The notes under the pieces are model-generated. The model was not told the origin of the DNA and made no database searches. It was given only the letters and a program-made list of their open reading frames with translations. Source: Pisciglobus halotolerans (lineage in GTDB: Bacteria > Bacillota > Bacilli > Lactobacillales > Carnobacteriaceae). Taken from it: DNA of 64,000 nt. The number at the start of each line of letters is the position of its first letter. The first letter of the stretch is position 1. This document shows positions 37,120 to 47,038 of the stretch, one piece after another. The stretch covers positions 1-64,000 of the forward strand of contig NZ_FOQE01000004.1 in assembly GCF_900113675.1 (NCBI RefSeq), read 5' to 3'. Position numbers and translations under genes: made by a program.

Positions 37120-37156
37120 GAGGTTATCATCTTTTTGTTGATAGCCTCTTTTTTTC
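37120..37156 (+). terminator. Intra-operon terminator after the binding-protein gene
   Basis: GAGGTTATCA/TGATAGCCTC with an 8-base loop is followed by seven T. Partial termination here would give an excess of binding protein over permeases. Confidence 0.88.
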
Positions 37157-37188
37157 AGATAAAAGTTTAAAAGAAAGGATGAAAAAGA

Positions 37189-38049
37189 ATGAAAAATAAG
37201 GAATTCTCCTTCTGGTTATTTATCACACCAGTTTTGCTCAGCTTATTGATCGTTGTGATTTTACCGTTGCTGTTGGGGACGTATTATTCGTTTACAAACT
37301 GGAATGGATTGACTTTTACAAACTTTGTCGGCTTTGAAAACTACCAACGTCTGCTGGGCGATCAGCAGTTTAAAAGCGCACTTTGGTTTACGATAAAGTT
37401 TGCCGTGGCCTCGATCATCTTGCTGAACGTGATTGGCTTAGGGCTGGCATTGCTCGTCACTTCTAAACTTAAAACAAGCAACATTTTAAGAACGGTCTTT
37501 TTTATGCCGAACTTGATCGGTGGTCTTATTTTAGGGTTTATTTGGCAGTTTATTTTTGTTCGTGTTTTCTCCGGTGTTGGAAAGTTGATTGGGATCGAAG
37601 CCCTACAAGGCTGGCTGTCCGATACGCAAACCGGTTTTTGGGGCTTAGTGATCCTGACGGTATGGCAAATGTCTGGTTATATCATGATCATCTATATTGC
37701 CTACTTGCAAAATGTACCAAACGAACTGCTAGAAGCTGCTGATATCGACGGCGCTTCAAGATGGCAAAAGTTTAAAAATATTATTTTTCCATTGATCGCT
37801 CCAGGTTTTACCGTCAGTATGTTTTTGACCCTTTCGAATTCGTTTAAAATCTACGACCAAAACTTGTCTTTGACAAATGGCGGACCGTATAACTCAACGC
37901 AAATGATGGCAATGAATATTGTGGATACTGCATTTGGCTCAAACGAAATGGCGTATGGGCAGTCAAAAGCTGTGATCTTTTTCATTATTGTAGCCATTAT
38001 TTCTTTAACACAAGTCTACTTCAATAAGAAAAGAGAGGTCGATCTATAG
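37189..38049 (+). CDS. Sugar ABC transporter permease (MalF type)
   Basis: This 286-aa protein has six membrane segments. The cytoplasmic EAA loop is ELLEAADIDGASRWQKFKNIIFPLI, which docks the ATPase. AAAGGATG precedes ATG 37189. The stop overlaps the GTG start of the second permease by one base, so the pair is translationally coupled and should form the heterodimeric pore. Confidence 0.93.
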   Translation: MKNKEFSFWLFITPVLLSLLIVVILPLLLGTYYSFTNWNGLTFTNFVGFENYQRLLGDQQFKSALWFTIKFAVASIILLNVIGLGLALLVTSKLKTSNILRTVFFMPNLIGGLILGFIWQFIFVRVFSGVGKLIGIEALQGWLSDTQTGFWGLVILTVWQMSGYIMIIYIAYLQNVPNELLEAADIDGASRWQKFKNIIFPLIAPGFTVSMFLTLSNSFKIYDQNLSLTNGGPYNSTQMMAMNIVDTAFGSNEMAYGQSKAVIFFIIVAIISLTQVYFNKKREVDL

Positions 38050-38867
38050 TGAAAAAGAAAAAAAGAGCCAATATTATTTTGGAGATCATCGGTATCTTGA
38101 TTGGATTGATTTGGATCTCGCCCTTTTACTTGATGCTGGTCAATAGTTTCAAAACGCCAAAAGGGATTTTCACAGATGTATTGGCACCCCCAGCTGAGAT
38201 GACTTATGATAACTACCAGAAAGCTTTTGTAGAACTCGACTTTGTGAAGTCGCTGTTCAATTCGTTGGTGATCACTGTTGTCAGTGTTTTGGTCATTGTA
38301 CTGTTTTCTTCTTTAGCAGGTTATGCGCTAGCGCGAAACAAAAGTCGGTTGAGTGCTACGATTCTGCTCATTTTTGTAGCAGCAATGCTGATTCCCTTCC
38401 AGTCTGTGATGATTCCGCTGGTTTCTATTTTTGGTATGGCTGATATGCTCAATAAAGTGGGCTTGATTTTTATGTACTTGGGCTTCGGCTGCAGCTTATC
38501 TATTTTTCTATACCATGGCGCGATGACCGGAATCTCTAGTACACTGGACGAAGCAGCGATTATCGATGGTGCTTCAAAACTTCAAATTTTTTGGAAAATC
38601 ATTTTTCCGTTGCTCAAACCAATTTCTGTAACAGTAGCGATTTTAAATACGATTTGGATCTGGAATGACTATCTATTGCCATCGCTTGTTTTGGACAGCA
38701 ACAGCGAAACGATTCCGATCAAGATGTTCTACTTCTTTGGACAATATACGAAGCAGTGGCACTTGGCGTTGGCAGGGTTAACGATCGCCATTATCCCAGT
38801 GATTATTTTTTACTTTTCTGCCCAAAAGCAGATCGTAGCAGGGGTCACTGAAGGAGCGGTTAAATAA
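38049..38867 (+). CDS. Sugar ABC transporter permease (MalG type)
   Basis: This 272-aa protein starts GTG 38049, overlapping the previous stop. It has six membrane segments and an EAA loop STLDEAAIIDGASKLQIFWKIIFPLL. The N-terminal MKKKKRANIILEIIG and the C-terminal QKQIVAGVTEGAVK are usual for this family. Confidence 0.93.
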   Translation: MKKKKRANIILEIIGILIGLIWISPFYLMLVNSFKTPKGIFTDVLAPPAEMTYDNYQKAFVELDFVKSLFNSLVITVVSVLVIVLFSSLAGYALARNKSRLSATILLIFVAAMLIPFQSVMIPLVSIFGMADMLNKVGLIFMYLGFGCSLSIFLYHGAMTGISSTLDEAAIIDGASKLQIFWKIIFPLLKPISVTVAILNTIWIWNDYLLPSLVLDSNSETIPIKMFYFFGQYTKQWHLALAGLTIAIIPVIIFYFSAQKQIVAGVTEGAVK

Positions 38868-38901
38868 GCTGGATCAAGATGAGATATAATGAGGTGTTGG
38901 A

Positions 38902-39582
38902 TTGAAAGGAAAAGAAACACGCTATGCAAAGCTTTATATGGTTTCAGATGTTCTCGTCAGCCTATTTTTAGTAAATATCTATTGGACGATTTGTAACGTG
39001 CCGATCATCTTTCTCGTACTCAGCTTCTTTTTTGCAAAAGAACCGAATCCAGTCATTCTGTTTCCGCTTTTTATCTTCTTTCTCCCCATACTGTTTTTTC
39101 CGAGTTTTCAGGCTTTGGTTTGCAGCATGAGAGACATTGTTTTAAACCGTCCTTCAACAGGTTCCGTTAAACGTTTTTTCTTCTATGTTAAAGAGAATTA
39201 CTTGGAGAGTGTTGGTATGGGGATTTTTATTACGGTGGCAGGAAGCTTTTTGATTCGTTTGCTGATGATGACAGGCCTTAAAAACGTCTTACTTTCTACG
39301 ATATTGTTCATTATTTTGCTGTATGTCGTGATGTTTGCACTGCAATTTTTCCCTTTAGCTGCCCATTTTTCTATGTCTTTTGTTTGGAAGTTGAAACAAA
39401 CTTGGCGGCTGACATTTGCTAAACCTATCTATGCGATATCCAGTCTTTTGTTGACGGTTTTGCTTGTCTGGGTTAGCTGGAAAGTTTTTCCGCCCTTACT
39501 CGTGTTGCTGACGGCATCAGCTGCAGCTTACTTGCTATTCTTTTTGTTTTACTTCGAATACAATCAGTTGAAAAATAAGTGA
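38902..39582 (+). CDS. YesL-family (DUF624) membrane protein
   Basis: This 226-aa protein has five or six membrane segments. VSLFLVNIYWTICNVPI near the N terminus is the family signature. It starts at TTG 38902 after GAGGTG. YesL proteins commonly sit in operons with oligosaccharide ABC importers of this type. Their role is unknown, so assignment as an accessory of this importer rests on context. Confidence 0.8.
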   Translation: MKGKETRYAKLYMVSDVLVSLFLVNIYWTICNVPIIFLVLSFFFAKEPNPVILFPLFIFFLPILFFPSFQALVCSMRDIVLNRPSTGSVKRFFFYVKENYLESVGMGIFITVAGSFLIRLLMMTGLKNVLLSTILFIILLYVVMFALQFFPLAAHFSMSFVWKLKQTWRLTFAKPIYAISSLLLTVLLVWVSWKVFPPLLVLLTASAAAYLLFFLFYFEYNQLKNK

Positions 39583-39585
39583 AGA

Positions 39586-39612
39586 GGGGTGAGTCAGCGG
39601 ACTCATCCTTTT
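39586..39612 (+). terminator. Terminator of the sugar ABC operon
   Basis: GGGTGAGTC/GGACTCATCC with a tight loop is followed by TTTTT. Confidence 0.85.
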
Positions 39613-39866
39613 TGGCTGCTTCTGATCAGCATGATAGATGATTTTCAACTCCTAATGGATCTAAAGAACCAGCTTTCTTTTTGCAATCAGGTATTTTTGA
39701 CAATAAGCCAATAAACTTCTATATTAGTAGTTATTGACACATACTTGTGGCTTGCTTTTGTTGCATAGCCAATAAGGTGTGCGACTTCAGTGTGAGGGGT
39801 GAAAAGCGGTAAGTTTTTTGCTTTAATCATCAGAAGCAAGGAAATGAAAAAGAAAGGGAAGAAGTT

Positions 39867-41621
39867 ATGTTCAGAACATTTAAAAAATTAGACTGGTTCT
39901 TCAAATTACGCTGGAAAAGTTATACGTTCGGTGTAGTAGCACTGATTATTTGTGCGATCTTGCAAGTCTTGAATCCAAAGATCGTCGGCACGATTATCGA
40001 TCAGTTTGTAGCGGGAACATTGAATTGGCGAACGCTGATCTTTTGGGTATCATTGATTTTGATTTTTGCTTTGGTGATGTATGGTTTGCGGTATGGATGG
40101 AGAATGGCGTTGTTTGGAAATTCTACACTCATCGAATCGATTTTGCGCAACCGTTTGTTCAGTCATTTCACACGAATGGATGCGGCCTTTTTTCAACGTT
40201 ACCGTACGGGAGATTTAATGGCGCATGCCACTAACGATTTAGCGGCTATTCGTTTTGTGGCTGCGGACGGTGTGTTGACGTTGACAGACGCATTCTCATT
40301 AGGCGGTGTCACGCTTTTTTCAATGTTCTTTTTCATTGATTGGAAGCTGACCTTATTTTCTATTTTACCGTTCCCTATATTGATCGCGATCTCGACTTAT
40401 TTAGGAAAACTGATCCATGCTCGTTACCGCGGCGCCTTAAAGGCTTTTTCTTCGATGAACAACCACGTACAGGAGAGTGTATCAGGAATAAAGGTCTTAA
40501 AGGCTTTAGGGGAAGAGAAAGAAGATTTTTATGCATTTGAAAAAGAAACCGAAAAAGTTGTGGAAGAAAACCGTGGTGTGTACAAGTTAAAGGCTGGTGT
40601 TAATCCTAGTATTGAAATCGTCATGGGATTGACTTATGTGATCGCGTTGCTGATCGGCGGCAATTACGTGCAAACGGGACGGATTTCGATTGGAGATTTA
40701 GTGGCCTTTATCAGCTACATTGGGATGATGCAATGGCCGCTGCTAGCTGTCGGAAGCTTGATCAACACACTGGAACGAGGAAATGCTGCTTATGACCGGG
40801 TCGAACTTCTTCTGTCAAACGAAACATCGATCGTGGAAGCTGAAAAACCTGTCAAAAAGCCGTTAGATGGAGACATTGATTTTGACATCCAATCTTTTTC
40901 CTATCCAAATGAGCACAAACCCGCTTTGAGCCATGTTTCGTTTCATTTGAAAAAGGGGAACACATTAGGAATCGTCGGTCGAACGGGTTCTGGAAAAAGT
41001 ACCATTTATAAACTGCTGCTTCGTGATTATGACCTTTATAAAGGCGCGATTCTTTATGGCGGTATCAACATTAAAGATTACGCGTTGCAGTCTTTAAAAG
41101 AAGGCATTGCAATCGTGCCGCAAGATAACTTCTTATTTTCAACGACGATCCGCGACAATATTCGTTTCGGGAACCCTGCTTTAAGTCAGGAAGAAATTGA
41201 AGAAGCAGCCAAAACAGCGCATATTCACGAAGACATTTTGCAATTTCCAAAAGGATACGATACGACAGTCGGCGAGCGCGGTGTTTCCTTATCAGGCGGA
41301 CAAAAACAGCGGATCGCGATTGCTCGGGCGCTAGCTGTCGAGCCAGAGTGTCTGATTTTAGATGATTCGTTATCAGCGGTGGATGCCAATACTGAAGAAG
41401 CTATCTTAGCTTCTTTGAAACAAAAGCGCAGCCAAAAAACAACGATCATCTCAGCTCACCGTATCAGTTCAATTATGCAAGCAGATGAAATCATCGTGAT
41501 GGATGAAGGACAAATCTCTGAAAAAGGAACGCATGATCAGCTTATCGACTATCAAGGCTGGTATGCAGAAATGTACCAAAAACAACAATTGGAAAGAAAA
41601 TTAGATGGGGAAGGGGCGTAA
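39867..41621 (+). CDS. Heterodimeric ABC exporter, subunit A (degenerate ATPase site)
   Basis: In this 584-aa half transporter, six membrane helices (residues 1-320) precede an ATPase domain with Walker A GRTGSGKST near residue 370, Q-loop VPQDNFLF and canonical signature LSGGQKQR. After Walker B (CLILDD, near 496) the catalytic Glu is Asp, marking the non-catalytic site typical of EfrAB/LmrCD/TM287-288-like heterodimers. The next gene is its partner and overlaps nominally. Likely a multidrug or lipid exporter; the substrate is unknown. Confidence 0.9.
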   Translation: MFRTFKKLDWFFKLRWKSYTFGVVALIICAILQVLNPKIVGTIIDQFVAGTLNWRTLIFWVSLILIFALVMYGLRYGWRMALFGNSTLIESILRNRLFSHFTRMDAAFFQRYRTGDLMAHATNDLAAIRFVAADGVLTLTDAFSLGGVTLFSMFFFIDWKLTLFSILPFPILIAISTYLGKLIHARYRGALKAFSSMNNHVQESVSGIKVLKALGEEKEDFYAFEKETEKVVEENRGVYKLKAGVNPSIEIVMGLTYVIALLIGGNYVQTGRISIGDLVAFISYIGMMQWPLLAVGSLINTLERGNAAYDRVELLLSNETSIVEAEKPVKKPLDGDIDFDIQSFSYPNEHKPALSHVSFHLKKGNTLGIVGRTGSGKSTIYKLLLRDYDLYKGAILYGGINIKDYALQSLKEGIAIVPQDNFLFSTTIRDNIRFGNPALSQEEIEEAAKTAHIHEDILQFPKGYDTTVGERGVSLSGGQKQRIAIARALAVEPECLILDDSLSAVDANTEEAILASLKQKRSQKTTIISAHRISSIMQADEIIVMDEGQISEKGTHDQLIDYQGWYAEMYQKQQLERKLDGEGA

Positions 41622-41625
41622 GAGA

Positions 41626-43398
41626 TTGGAAAAACAGAAGACAAGCGTTTCAATGAAAGACACTTGGAACATCTTACGGCATCTTTTTCGCTATGCAAAG
41701 CCTTATAAAGTGACCTTCCTAGTCTCTTTCATCTTTCTAGCTTTCATTTCAGCGATCACTGCTTATTTGCCGATCGTTATTCAACACTATATTGACAATT
41801 ATTTAGCAACCAAGTCAGCAACACTGGCAATCACGATTCGAGTGGTCGTGTTCTATGGTGTGTTGACCCTTTTGAAAGCTGCTTTTACGTATGCCAAAGA
41901 TTATCTCTTTAATACGGCAGCTGAAAAAACGGTCGCCAATATCCGGAATCAATTGTATGGCAAAGTCGTCGATCTGGGTATGCGGTACTTTGACCAGACA
42001 CCTGTTGGAACAGTGGTATCTCGAGTGACAAACGATACAGAAACCATTAAAGACTTTTGGACAGTTTTTATTAATCTTACTACAGGATTGTTTAACGTGA
42101 TTTCTATTTCTATCGCAATGTTTGCACTGAGATGGCAAATGGCACTAGTATTCATTGCTTTCTTGCCGATCATGATGATATTGGTGGTCGTCTACCAGCG
42201 AAAAAGTGTCTTGATCTATGGACGAATGCGAGAAGCACTCAGCCGCTTGAATGCAAAGCTGAATGAGTCGATCAGCGGAATGGGCATCATTCAAAAGTAT
42301 CATCAAGAAAAACGGCTGGCTGAAGAATTTGACGTTACCAATCAAACGTATGTCCAAGCACGGCGAGCTATGTATAGTATGAATGCCTTGCTATTGATGC
42401 CGGCGATCAACTTGATCGAGTCCTTTGCATTGGTGGCGGTCCTCCTTATTTTTGGTTATCAAGACTTTGTTACTCATACAGTTGATGTTGGAATCATTTA
42501 TGCTTTTACTTCTTATTCACGTTCCTTCTTCCAACCGATCGGACAAATGATGAACGGTTTGAGCACGCTGCAAGATGGGATTGTAGCTGGAAAGAGGATC
42601 CAAGAATTGGTAAATGAACAAGAACTGGCTCCTCGCTCTAATGAAAAGGCAGGAAGTCAGATCACAGAAGGACATATCGAAGTCAAAAACTTGAACTTTT
42701 CCTATGACGGTGAGCATCAAGTGCTGCGCGACATCAACTTTGAAGCTAAGCCCGGGCAGACCATTGCTTTAGTAGGCCAGACAGGATCTGGGAAAAGCTC
42801 GATCATTAATGTTTTGATGCGTTTTTATGATTACCAAAAGGGCGAGATTTTGATCGACGGGCATTCATTAAAAGATATACCTGTTGAAGAGATTCGGAAA
42901 AAAATGGGACTTGTTTTACAAGACAGCTTTCTCTTTTACGGCAATATCGCCGATAATATTCGCATGTATAACCACGAATATTCTGATGCGGACATCAGGG
43001 CAGCCGGTGAATTTGTTTATGCTGATACCTTCATTTCCCAATTAGATAAAGGGTATCAAGCAAAAGTGATCGAACGAGGAGATAGCTTTTCAGCTGGTGA
43101 AAGACAACTCATCAGCTTTGCAAGAACGATCTTGCGTTCGCCAAGCATCCTGATCCTAGATGAAGCCACTGCCAACATTGATACAGAAACGGAAGAAAAG
43201 ATTCAAAACGGATTAGTAAACATGCGGAAAAATCGGACGTCTTTAATTATTGCGCATCGTTTATCGACGATCAAAGATGCCGACTTGATTTTAGTTTTGC
43301 GAAATGGTGAGATCATTGAACAAGGCACCCATGAGGACCTTATTGCTGAACAAGGCACATACTTTGATATGTACCAACTACAAACCTATCAAAAATAG
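41626..43398 (+). CDS. Heterodimeric ABC exporter, subunit B (catalytic)
   Basis: This half transporter of about 590 aa has six helices and then an ATPase domain. Walker A is GQTGSGKSS near residue 384, and Walker B LILDEA carries the catalytic Glu, but the signature is altered to FSAGERQ. The altered signature pairs with subunit A's degenerate Walker site, so only one of the two composite sites is expected to hydrolyse ATP fully. TTG 41626, with AGGGG upstream, is preferred to ATG 41605, which lies inside the previous gene. Confidence 0.9.
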   Translation: MEKQKTSVSMKDTWNILRHLFRYAKPYKVTFLVSFIFLAFISAITAYLPIVIQHYIDNYLATKSATLAITIRVVVFYGVLTLLKAAFTYAKDYLFNTAAEKTVANIRNQLYGKVVDLGMRYFDQTPVGTVVSRVTNDTETIKDFWTVFINLTTGLFNVISISIAMFALRWQMALVFIAFLPIMMILVVVYQRKSVLIYGRMREALSRLNAKLNESISGMGIIQKYHQEKRLAEEFDVTNQTYVQARRAMYSMNALLLMPAINLIESFALVAVLLIFGYQDFVTHTVDVGIIYAFTSYSRSFFQPIGQMMNGLSTLQDGIVAGKRIQELVNEQELAPRSNEKAGSQITEGHIEVKNLNFSYDGEHQVLRDINFEAKPGQTIALVGQTGSGKSSIINVLMRFYDYQKGEILIDGHSLKDIPVEEIRKKMGLVLQDSFLFYGNIADNIRMYNHEYSDADIRAAGEFVYADTFISQLDKGYQAKVIERGDSFSAGERQLISFARTILRSPSILILDEATANIDTETEEKIQNGLVNMRKNRTSLIIAHRLSTIKDADLILVLRNGEIIEQGTHEDLIAEQGTYFDMYQLQTYQK

Positions 43399-43408
43399 GT
43401 TCTAACAG

Positions 43409-43442
43409 AAAAAAGCTGCGATCATACGTCGCAGCTTTTTTT
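43409..43442. terminator. Bidirectional terminator between convergent genes
   Basis: AAAAAAGCTGCGA/TCGCAGCTTTTTT is symmetrical, serving the exporter operon on the plus strand and the dmkB-linked gene on the minus strand. Confidence 0.93.
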
Positions 43443-43454
43443 GTCTTTTTTGTA

Positions 43455-44015
43455 TTACTCCGCTTTTTGGCATAAGGTTTCTTTTTCATGCGTTTGGCGA
43501 AAAAGTTTTAAGGTGTTGATATGGGCCATCATGTAGTTGGCTAGAATCCCATTGGCAATACCAGCTAGGATACCCATAAAAGAGAGGACAGGCAAGTACA
43601 AGAGAACGGTCCATGAACGCGCAATGACACTGGCCACAAGCAATTGTCCTACGTTGTGCAAAATCCCGCCAGCTGCGCTAATGCCAATGATGCTGACACG
43701 TTTTGGTCCCAACAGTTTTACCAGCAGCATGCCTAGATAGCTGAGAAAAGCACCGACACAGCTGTAAAGGAAGGTAGAAAAAGTCCCGCCCAGCAAAGTG
43801 GTCACCAAGAGCCGCATCCAAACAACCGTAAAGCTGTCTTTCAACGGCAGTGTAAAGATAGCGATGATCGTGATCAGATTGCCGATCCCAAGCTTTGCAC
43901 CAGGAGCAAAAGCAAATGGAAAAGGAATCATCCTTTCGATTAGACTCAAGACAACAGCCTGAGCAGCGAGTAAAGAAATATAAATCATTTTCTGGCTTTT
44001 TGTCATGATCAACAC
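43455..44015 (-). CDS. Gx transporter / heptaprenyl diphosphate synthase component I family protein
   Basis: This 186-aa integral membrane protein has about five segments: ..MIYISLLAAQAVVLSLIERMIPFPFAFAPGAKLGIGN is the recognisable start of the family, with GGILHNVGQLLVA further on. Proteins of this family accompany polyprenyl synthase and Ndh2 in flavin-based electron transfer loci, where one is called EetB; I base that equivalence on context and family. It lies 46 bp after dmkB, in the same direction. The molecular role is unproven. Confidence 0.75.
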   Translation of the reverse strand: MLIMTKSQKMIYISLLAAQAVVLSLIERMIPFPFAFAPGAKLGIGNLITIIAIFTLPLKDSFTVVWMRLLVTTLLGGTFSTFLYSCVGAFLSYLGMLLVKLLGPKRVSIIGISAAGGILHNVGQLLVASVIARSWTVLLYLPVLSFMGILAGIANGILANYMMAHINTLKLFRQTHEKETLCQKAE

Positions 44016-44061
44016 CCTTATCTATTTGGATCCTTTAGTCTATATTAGTTTGACGAGTCTA

Positions 44062-45042
44062 TTAAAGATTTCGATTAAGTAGCTGAAGCGTCAATTTTCG
44101 AAGGGTTTCTTTTTCTGACTTATCAGGCAAACGATTGATGCGTCTCATTGCTTTTTCCGTATACTTTTCAGCTAAATGTTGCGCTTTTTCCACTCCGCCT
44201 AACGCAACGACCAGCTGTTGTACTTTGCGCGTGTCTTCATCGGTCATCTGTTCCCGCTTCGATAGTAGTGTGATAAATGAGTCAGCGTCCTTTTGCATCG
44301 CAAAAAGAAGCGGAGCCGTATAAACGCCTTGTTTAACATCTTCTAAGACAGGTTTTCCAAGTCCATCCGCAGTTTGCGTATAGTCGAGGATATCGTCCAA
44401 TATTTGGAAAGCCATCCCGATGTGGCTGCCGATATAATAAGCATTGCGTGCTTTTTTCTCAGGTGATCCGCCTTCTAACATGCCTGCATAGCAAGCCAGT
44501 GCGAATAACTGAGCCGTTTTGCCCGAAATTTGGGTTAAATATTGGCGAATCGTCATATCTTGTTTATACCGCAGATTCATTTGATCCAGTTCACCCATTA
44601 AGATGCGCTCCATGCCGCGCGTGTTGATCTCAAATTGATCCGTAGAGCGAGCATAACGTGCAACGAGTCGAAAAGAAACGGTAAACAAATAATCACCGGC
44701 ATAAACTGCAGCATCTTTTCCGTAACGTGCTTGTACAGTCGTTTTGCCTCTTCTTTGAGGAGAATCATCAATGATGTCGTCATGGATCAGAGTCGCAGTA
44801 TGCAGCAGTTCAACTGATGCTGCTAGTGCTTGAGCACGTTCAGGCTCATGATCGGGACCAAATGTTGAAAATAAAAGAGTGTAAGCTGGACGAACCATTT
44901 TTCCGCCTGAATGGAGCATATCCTTTAAGACCGCTTCGATTTCTTTATTGCGCAGACGGATCGAACGATCAATCAGCAGTCCGACTTGCTCTAATTCAGC
45001 TGCTATCTGAGGATAAGCTTTCCAGATTGGATGAAGTTTCAT
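44062..45042 (-). CDS. dmkB: Polyprenyl diphosphate synthase (DmkB-like)
   Basis: This 326-aa trans-prenyltransferase has the two aspartate-rich motifs DDIIDDSPQRRG (first DDxxD) and ILDDILDY (second), plus GGKMVRPA near the N terminus. It should supply the long isoprenoid tail of demethylmenaquinone for the UbiA enzyme encoded at 49.1 kb. AAAGGAG is 7 bases from the ATG. It lies within the electron transfer cluster between ndh2 and the Gx protein. Confidence 0.88.
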   Translation of the reverse strand: MKLHPIWKAYPQIAAELEQVGLLIDRSIRLRNKEIEAVLKDMLHSGGKMVRPAYTLLFSTFGPDHEPERAQALAASVELLHTATLIHDDIIDDSPQRRGKTTVQARYGKDAAVYAGDYLFTVSFRLVARYARSTDQFEINTRGMERILMGELDQMNLRYKQDMTIRQYLTQISGKTAQLFALACYAGMLEGGSPEKKARNAYYIGSHIGMAFQILDDILDYTQTADGLGKPVLEDVKQGVYTAPLLFAMQKDADSFITLLSKREQMTDEDTRKVQQLVVALGGVEKAQHLAEKYTEKAMRRINRLPDKSEKETLRKLTLQLLNRNL

Positions 45043-45135
45043 AATTTTCTCCTTTCAGAATCGTAAAAATCAAAAAAAGTGAAAGCAAGTCCGTCCTCCC
45101 GCCTCCACTCAATGTTTTTTAATCAAATGTTACTT

Positions 45136-46983
45136 TTAATAAATGGATTTTTCTTTACCGTACCACCAATGGCCGACCTTTTTTTGCAACCATGGGATGA
45201 CATAGTAATCTAATCCGAATGCTCGACCAGCACCGTTCATTAAAGCAATGGCTACGAAGATAAACCAGATGTTTACCCAGTAGAACATGCCAGATAATGC
45301 AAACGAGATCGTCAATGCAATCGTTGCTGCGCTAAGCAACCAAGTGAACAAGCCGACGATCAAAGCTAAACCGATCGCAATCTCAACACAAGTCATGAAT
45401 TTTTGGAAGAACAAAGCAACATCTGTGTTTGGCAACATGACTTTCATGATGCTTTCGAACCATTTTGGTGCAGCTTTGAAGACCATCATTGGTTCTTCGC
45501 CGTATGCATAACTTAATCCGAAAATTGGTTTTGCAGCTTCTGCTGTTTGTTCAACGGCTTCAGAGGCACCCGATACAGGCGTTTGCAGCCAAGAGAAAGG
45601 AAGAGCGACCGTATCGCCGAACCAGCTTTGTGTTCCGAACAATCCGAAAGCTTTCTTCAGACCTTCAAAGAGCCACATGCTACCATAGAATACGCGCAGC
45701 GGTACGCTCCATAATACATTCCCGTATCGTGACAGATGGCCACGGAAGATGTTTCGTCTATGTTTGATATGGAAGAACTCATGGAAAATATATTGTACCA
45801 TATAATAACCTGAACGAATATCAAAGAAATATTTTAAATTGACGATGTGTTTCATTAAAAGTGCAAAGAAACCACTTAAATGAATCTTATCAAACAAGTA
45901 AGCCACACCATATTTAGAACCAACAGACACTAACGTACCTTGGTAGTTGGATTCATGCGCATGTTTTTCGCCGCCTTCAATCGCTGCGACAATGTTTTTT
46001 GCTGCTGTATGTCCGGTTTGTTCAGCTGCTTGTACGATTTGCGGAGTAGGTTTGCCGTTTTCTTCATAGTAAACTAAGTCTCCGATAACATAAACATTCT
46101 CTAATCCTTTTGCTTCCATAAACTCGTTGGCTACGAGACGACCAGCACGAGCTTTTTCTGCTCCAAAGTCAGCTGCATCTGTATTGGCTTTAACACCAGC
46201 TGTCCAAATCAATGTATGAGTTTGTAGGTTTTCTCCGGTTTTCAATTGAACAATAGTAGGAGAGACGTCCACTACAGGTGAGTCAGTAAGAATACGTACA
46301 CCTTTTTTCAGCAAATGCTTTTCAACTTTATCGGAATCGACACGCGGAATCGTCGTTAGAATGTCGCTGACTGCTTCCACCAACACAAGTTCGATCTCAT
46401 CAGCATCTATTTTATATTTATCAGCTAAGATTGGTTTCCAGTCAACCAATTCGCCCATCATTTCAATACCTGTCAAGCCGGCTCCGCATACAACAAAGCG
46501 CAACATGGCTTTTCGCTTGTCTAAGTCGCGTTCTTTCGCCGCAGCTGCCACTGTATCTTCAATATGGTGGCGAATGCGTAAAGCATCTTCCCAAGACCAT
46601 AAAGTAAAGCCGTTTTCTTTAACACCTGGTGTACCGAAGTCATTAGCTTCTGCGCCCATACCCAGAACCAAGTAATCATAAGGGAAACGACCTTGCTCAG
46701 TGAGGATCACCTTGTTTTCATGATCCAATTCAGTCACGTTGTCCGTTACCAGATGAACATTTTTTCTTCGTGCAAATAACCGTTGCAGGTCATATTGGAT
46801 AGCATCTGGTTCTACACGCCCGCCAGCTACTTCATGTAATTCTGTCATATAAGTATGATAAGGATGCCGATCGATCAATGTAATGACAATATCGGTATTC
46901 TTTTTTAATTTTTTGGAAAGTAATTTTGCTGCAGAAACACCAGAAAACCCTCCACCAACAACAACAATATTTGTTTGTGCCAT
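45136..46983 (-). CDS. ndh2: Type II NADH dehydrogenase with C-terminal membrane domain
   Basis: This 615-aa protein has the FAD-binding GGGFSGVSAAKLL at the N terminus, the NADH motif CGAGLTGIEMMGEL near residue 165, and IGDLVYYEENGKPTPQIVQAAEQTG as the second FAD segment. After residue 480 comes a DoxX-like domain with several membrane helices. This fusion of Ndh-2 to a membrane domain is the form found in flavin-based extracellular electron transfer, where the enzyme passes electrons from NADH to a dedicated quinone pool. ATG 46983 has AAGGAG at 8 bases; an in-frame GTG at 46992 overlaps the ribosome binding site. Confidence 0.92.
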   Translation of the reverse strand: MAQTNIVVVGGGFSGVSAAKLLSKKLKKNTDIVITLIDRHPYHTYMTELHEVAGGRVEPDAIQYDLQRLFARRKNVHLVTDNVTELDHENKVILTEQGRFPYDYLVLGMGAEANDFGTPGVKENGFTLWSWEDALRIRHHIEDTVAAAAKERDLDKRKAMLRFVVCGAGLTGIEMMGELVDWKPILADKYKIDADEIELVLVEAVSDILTTIPRVDSDKVEKHLLKKGVRILTDSPVVDVSPTIVQLKTGENLQTHTLIWTAGVKANTDAADFGAEKARAGRLVANEFMEAKGLENVYVIGDLVYYEENGKPTPQIVQAAEQTGHTAAKNIVAAIEGGEKHAHESNYQGTLVSVGSKYGVAYLFDKIHLSGFFALLMKHIVNLKYFFDIRSGYYMVQYIFHEFFHIKHRRNIFRGHLSRYGNVLWSVPLRVFYGSMWLFEGLKKAFGLFGTQSWFGDTVALPFSWLQTPVSGASEAVEQTAEAAKPIFGLSYAYGEEPMMVFKAAPKWFESIMKVMLPNTDVALFFQKFMTCVEIAIGLALIVGLFTWLLSAATIALTISFALSGMFYWVNIWFIFVAIALMNGAGRAFGLDYYVIPWLQKKVGHWWYGKEKSIY

Positions 46984-47038
46984 GTTGTACACTCCTTTTA
47001 TAATTGCTAACCTAATAAAAAAACTAAATAAACGTAAC

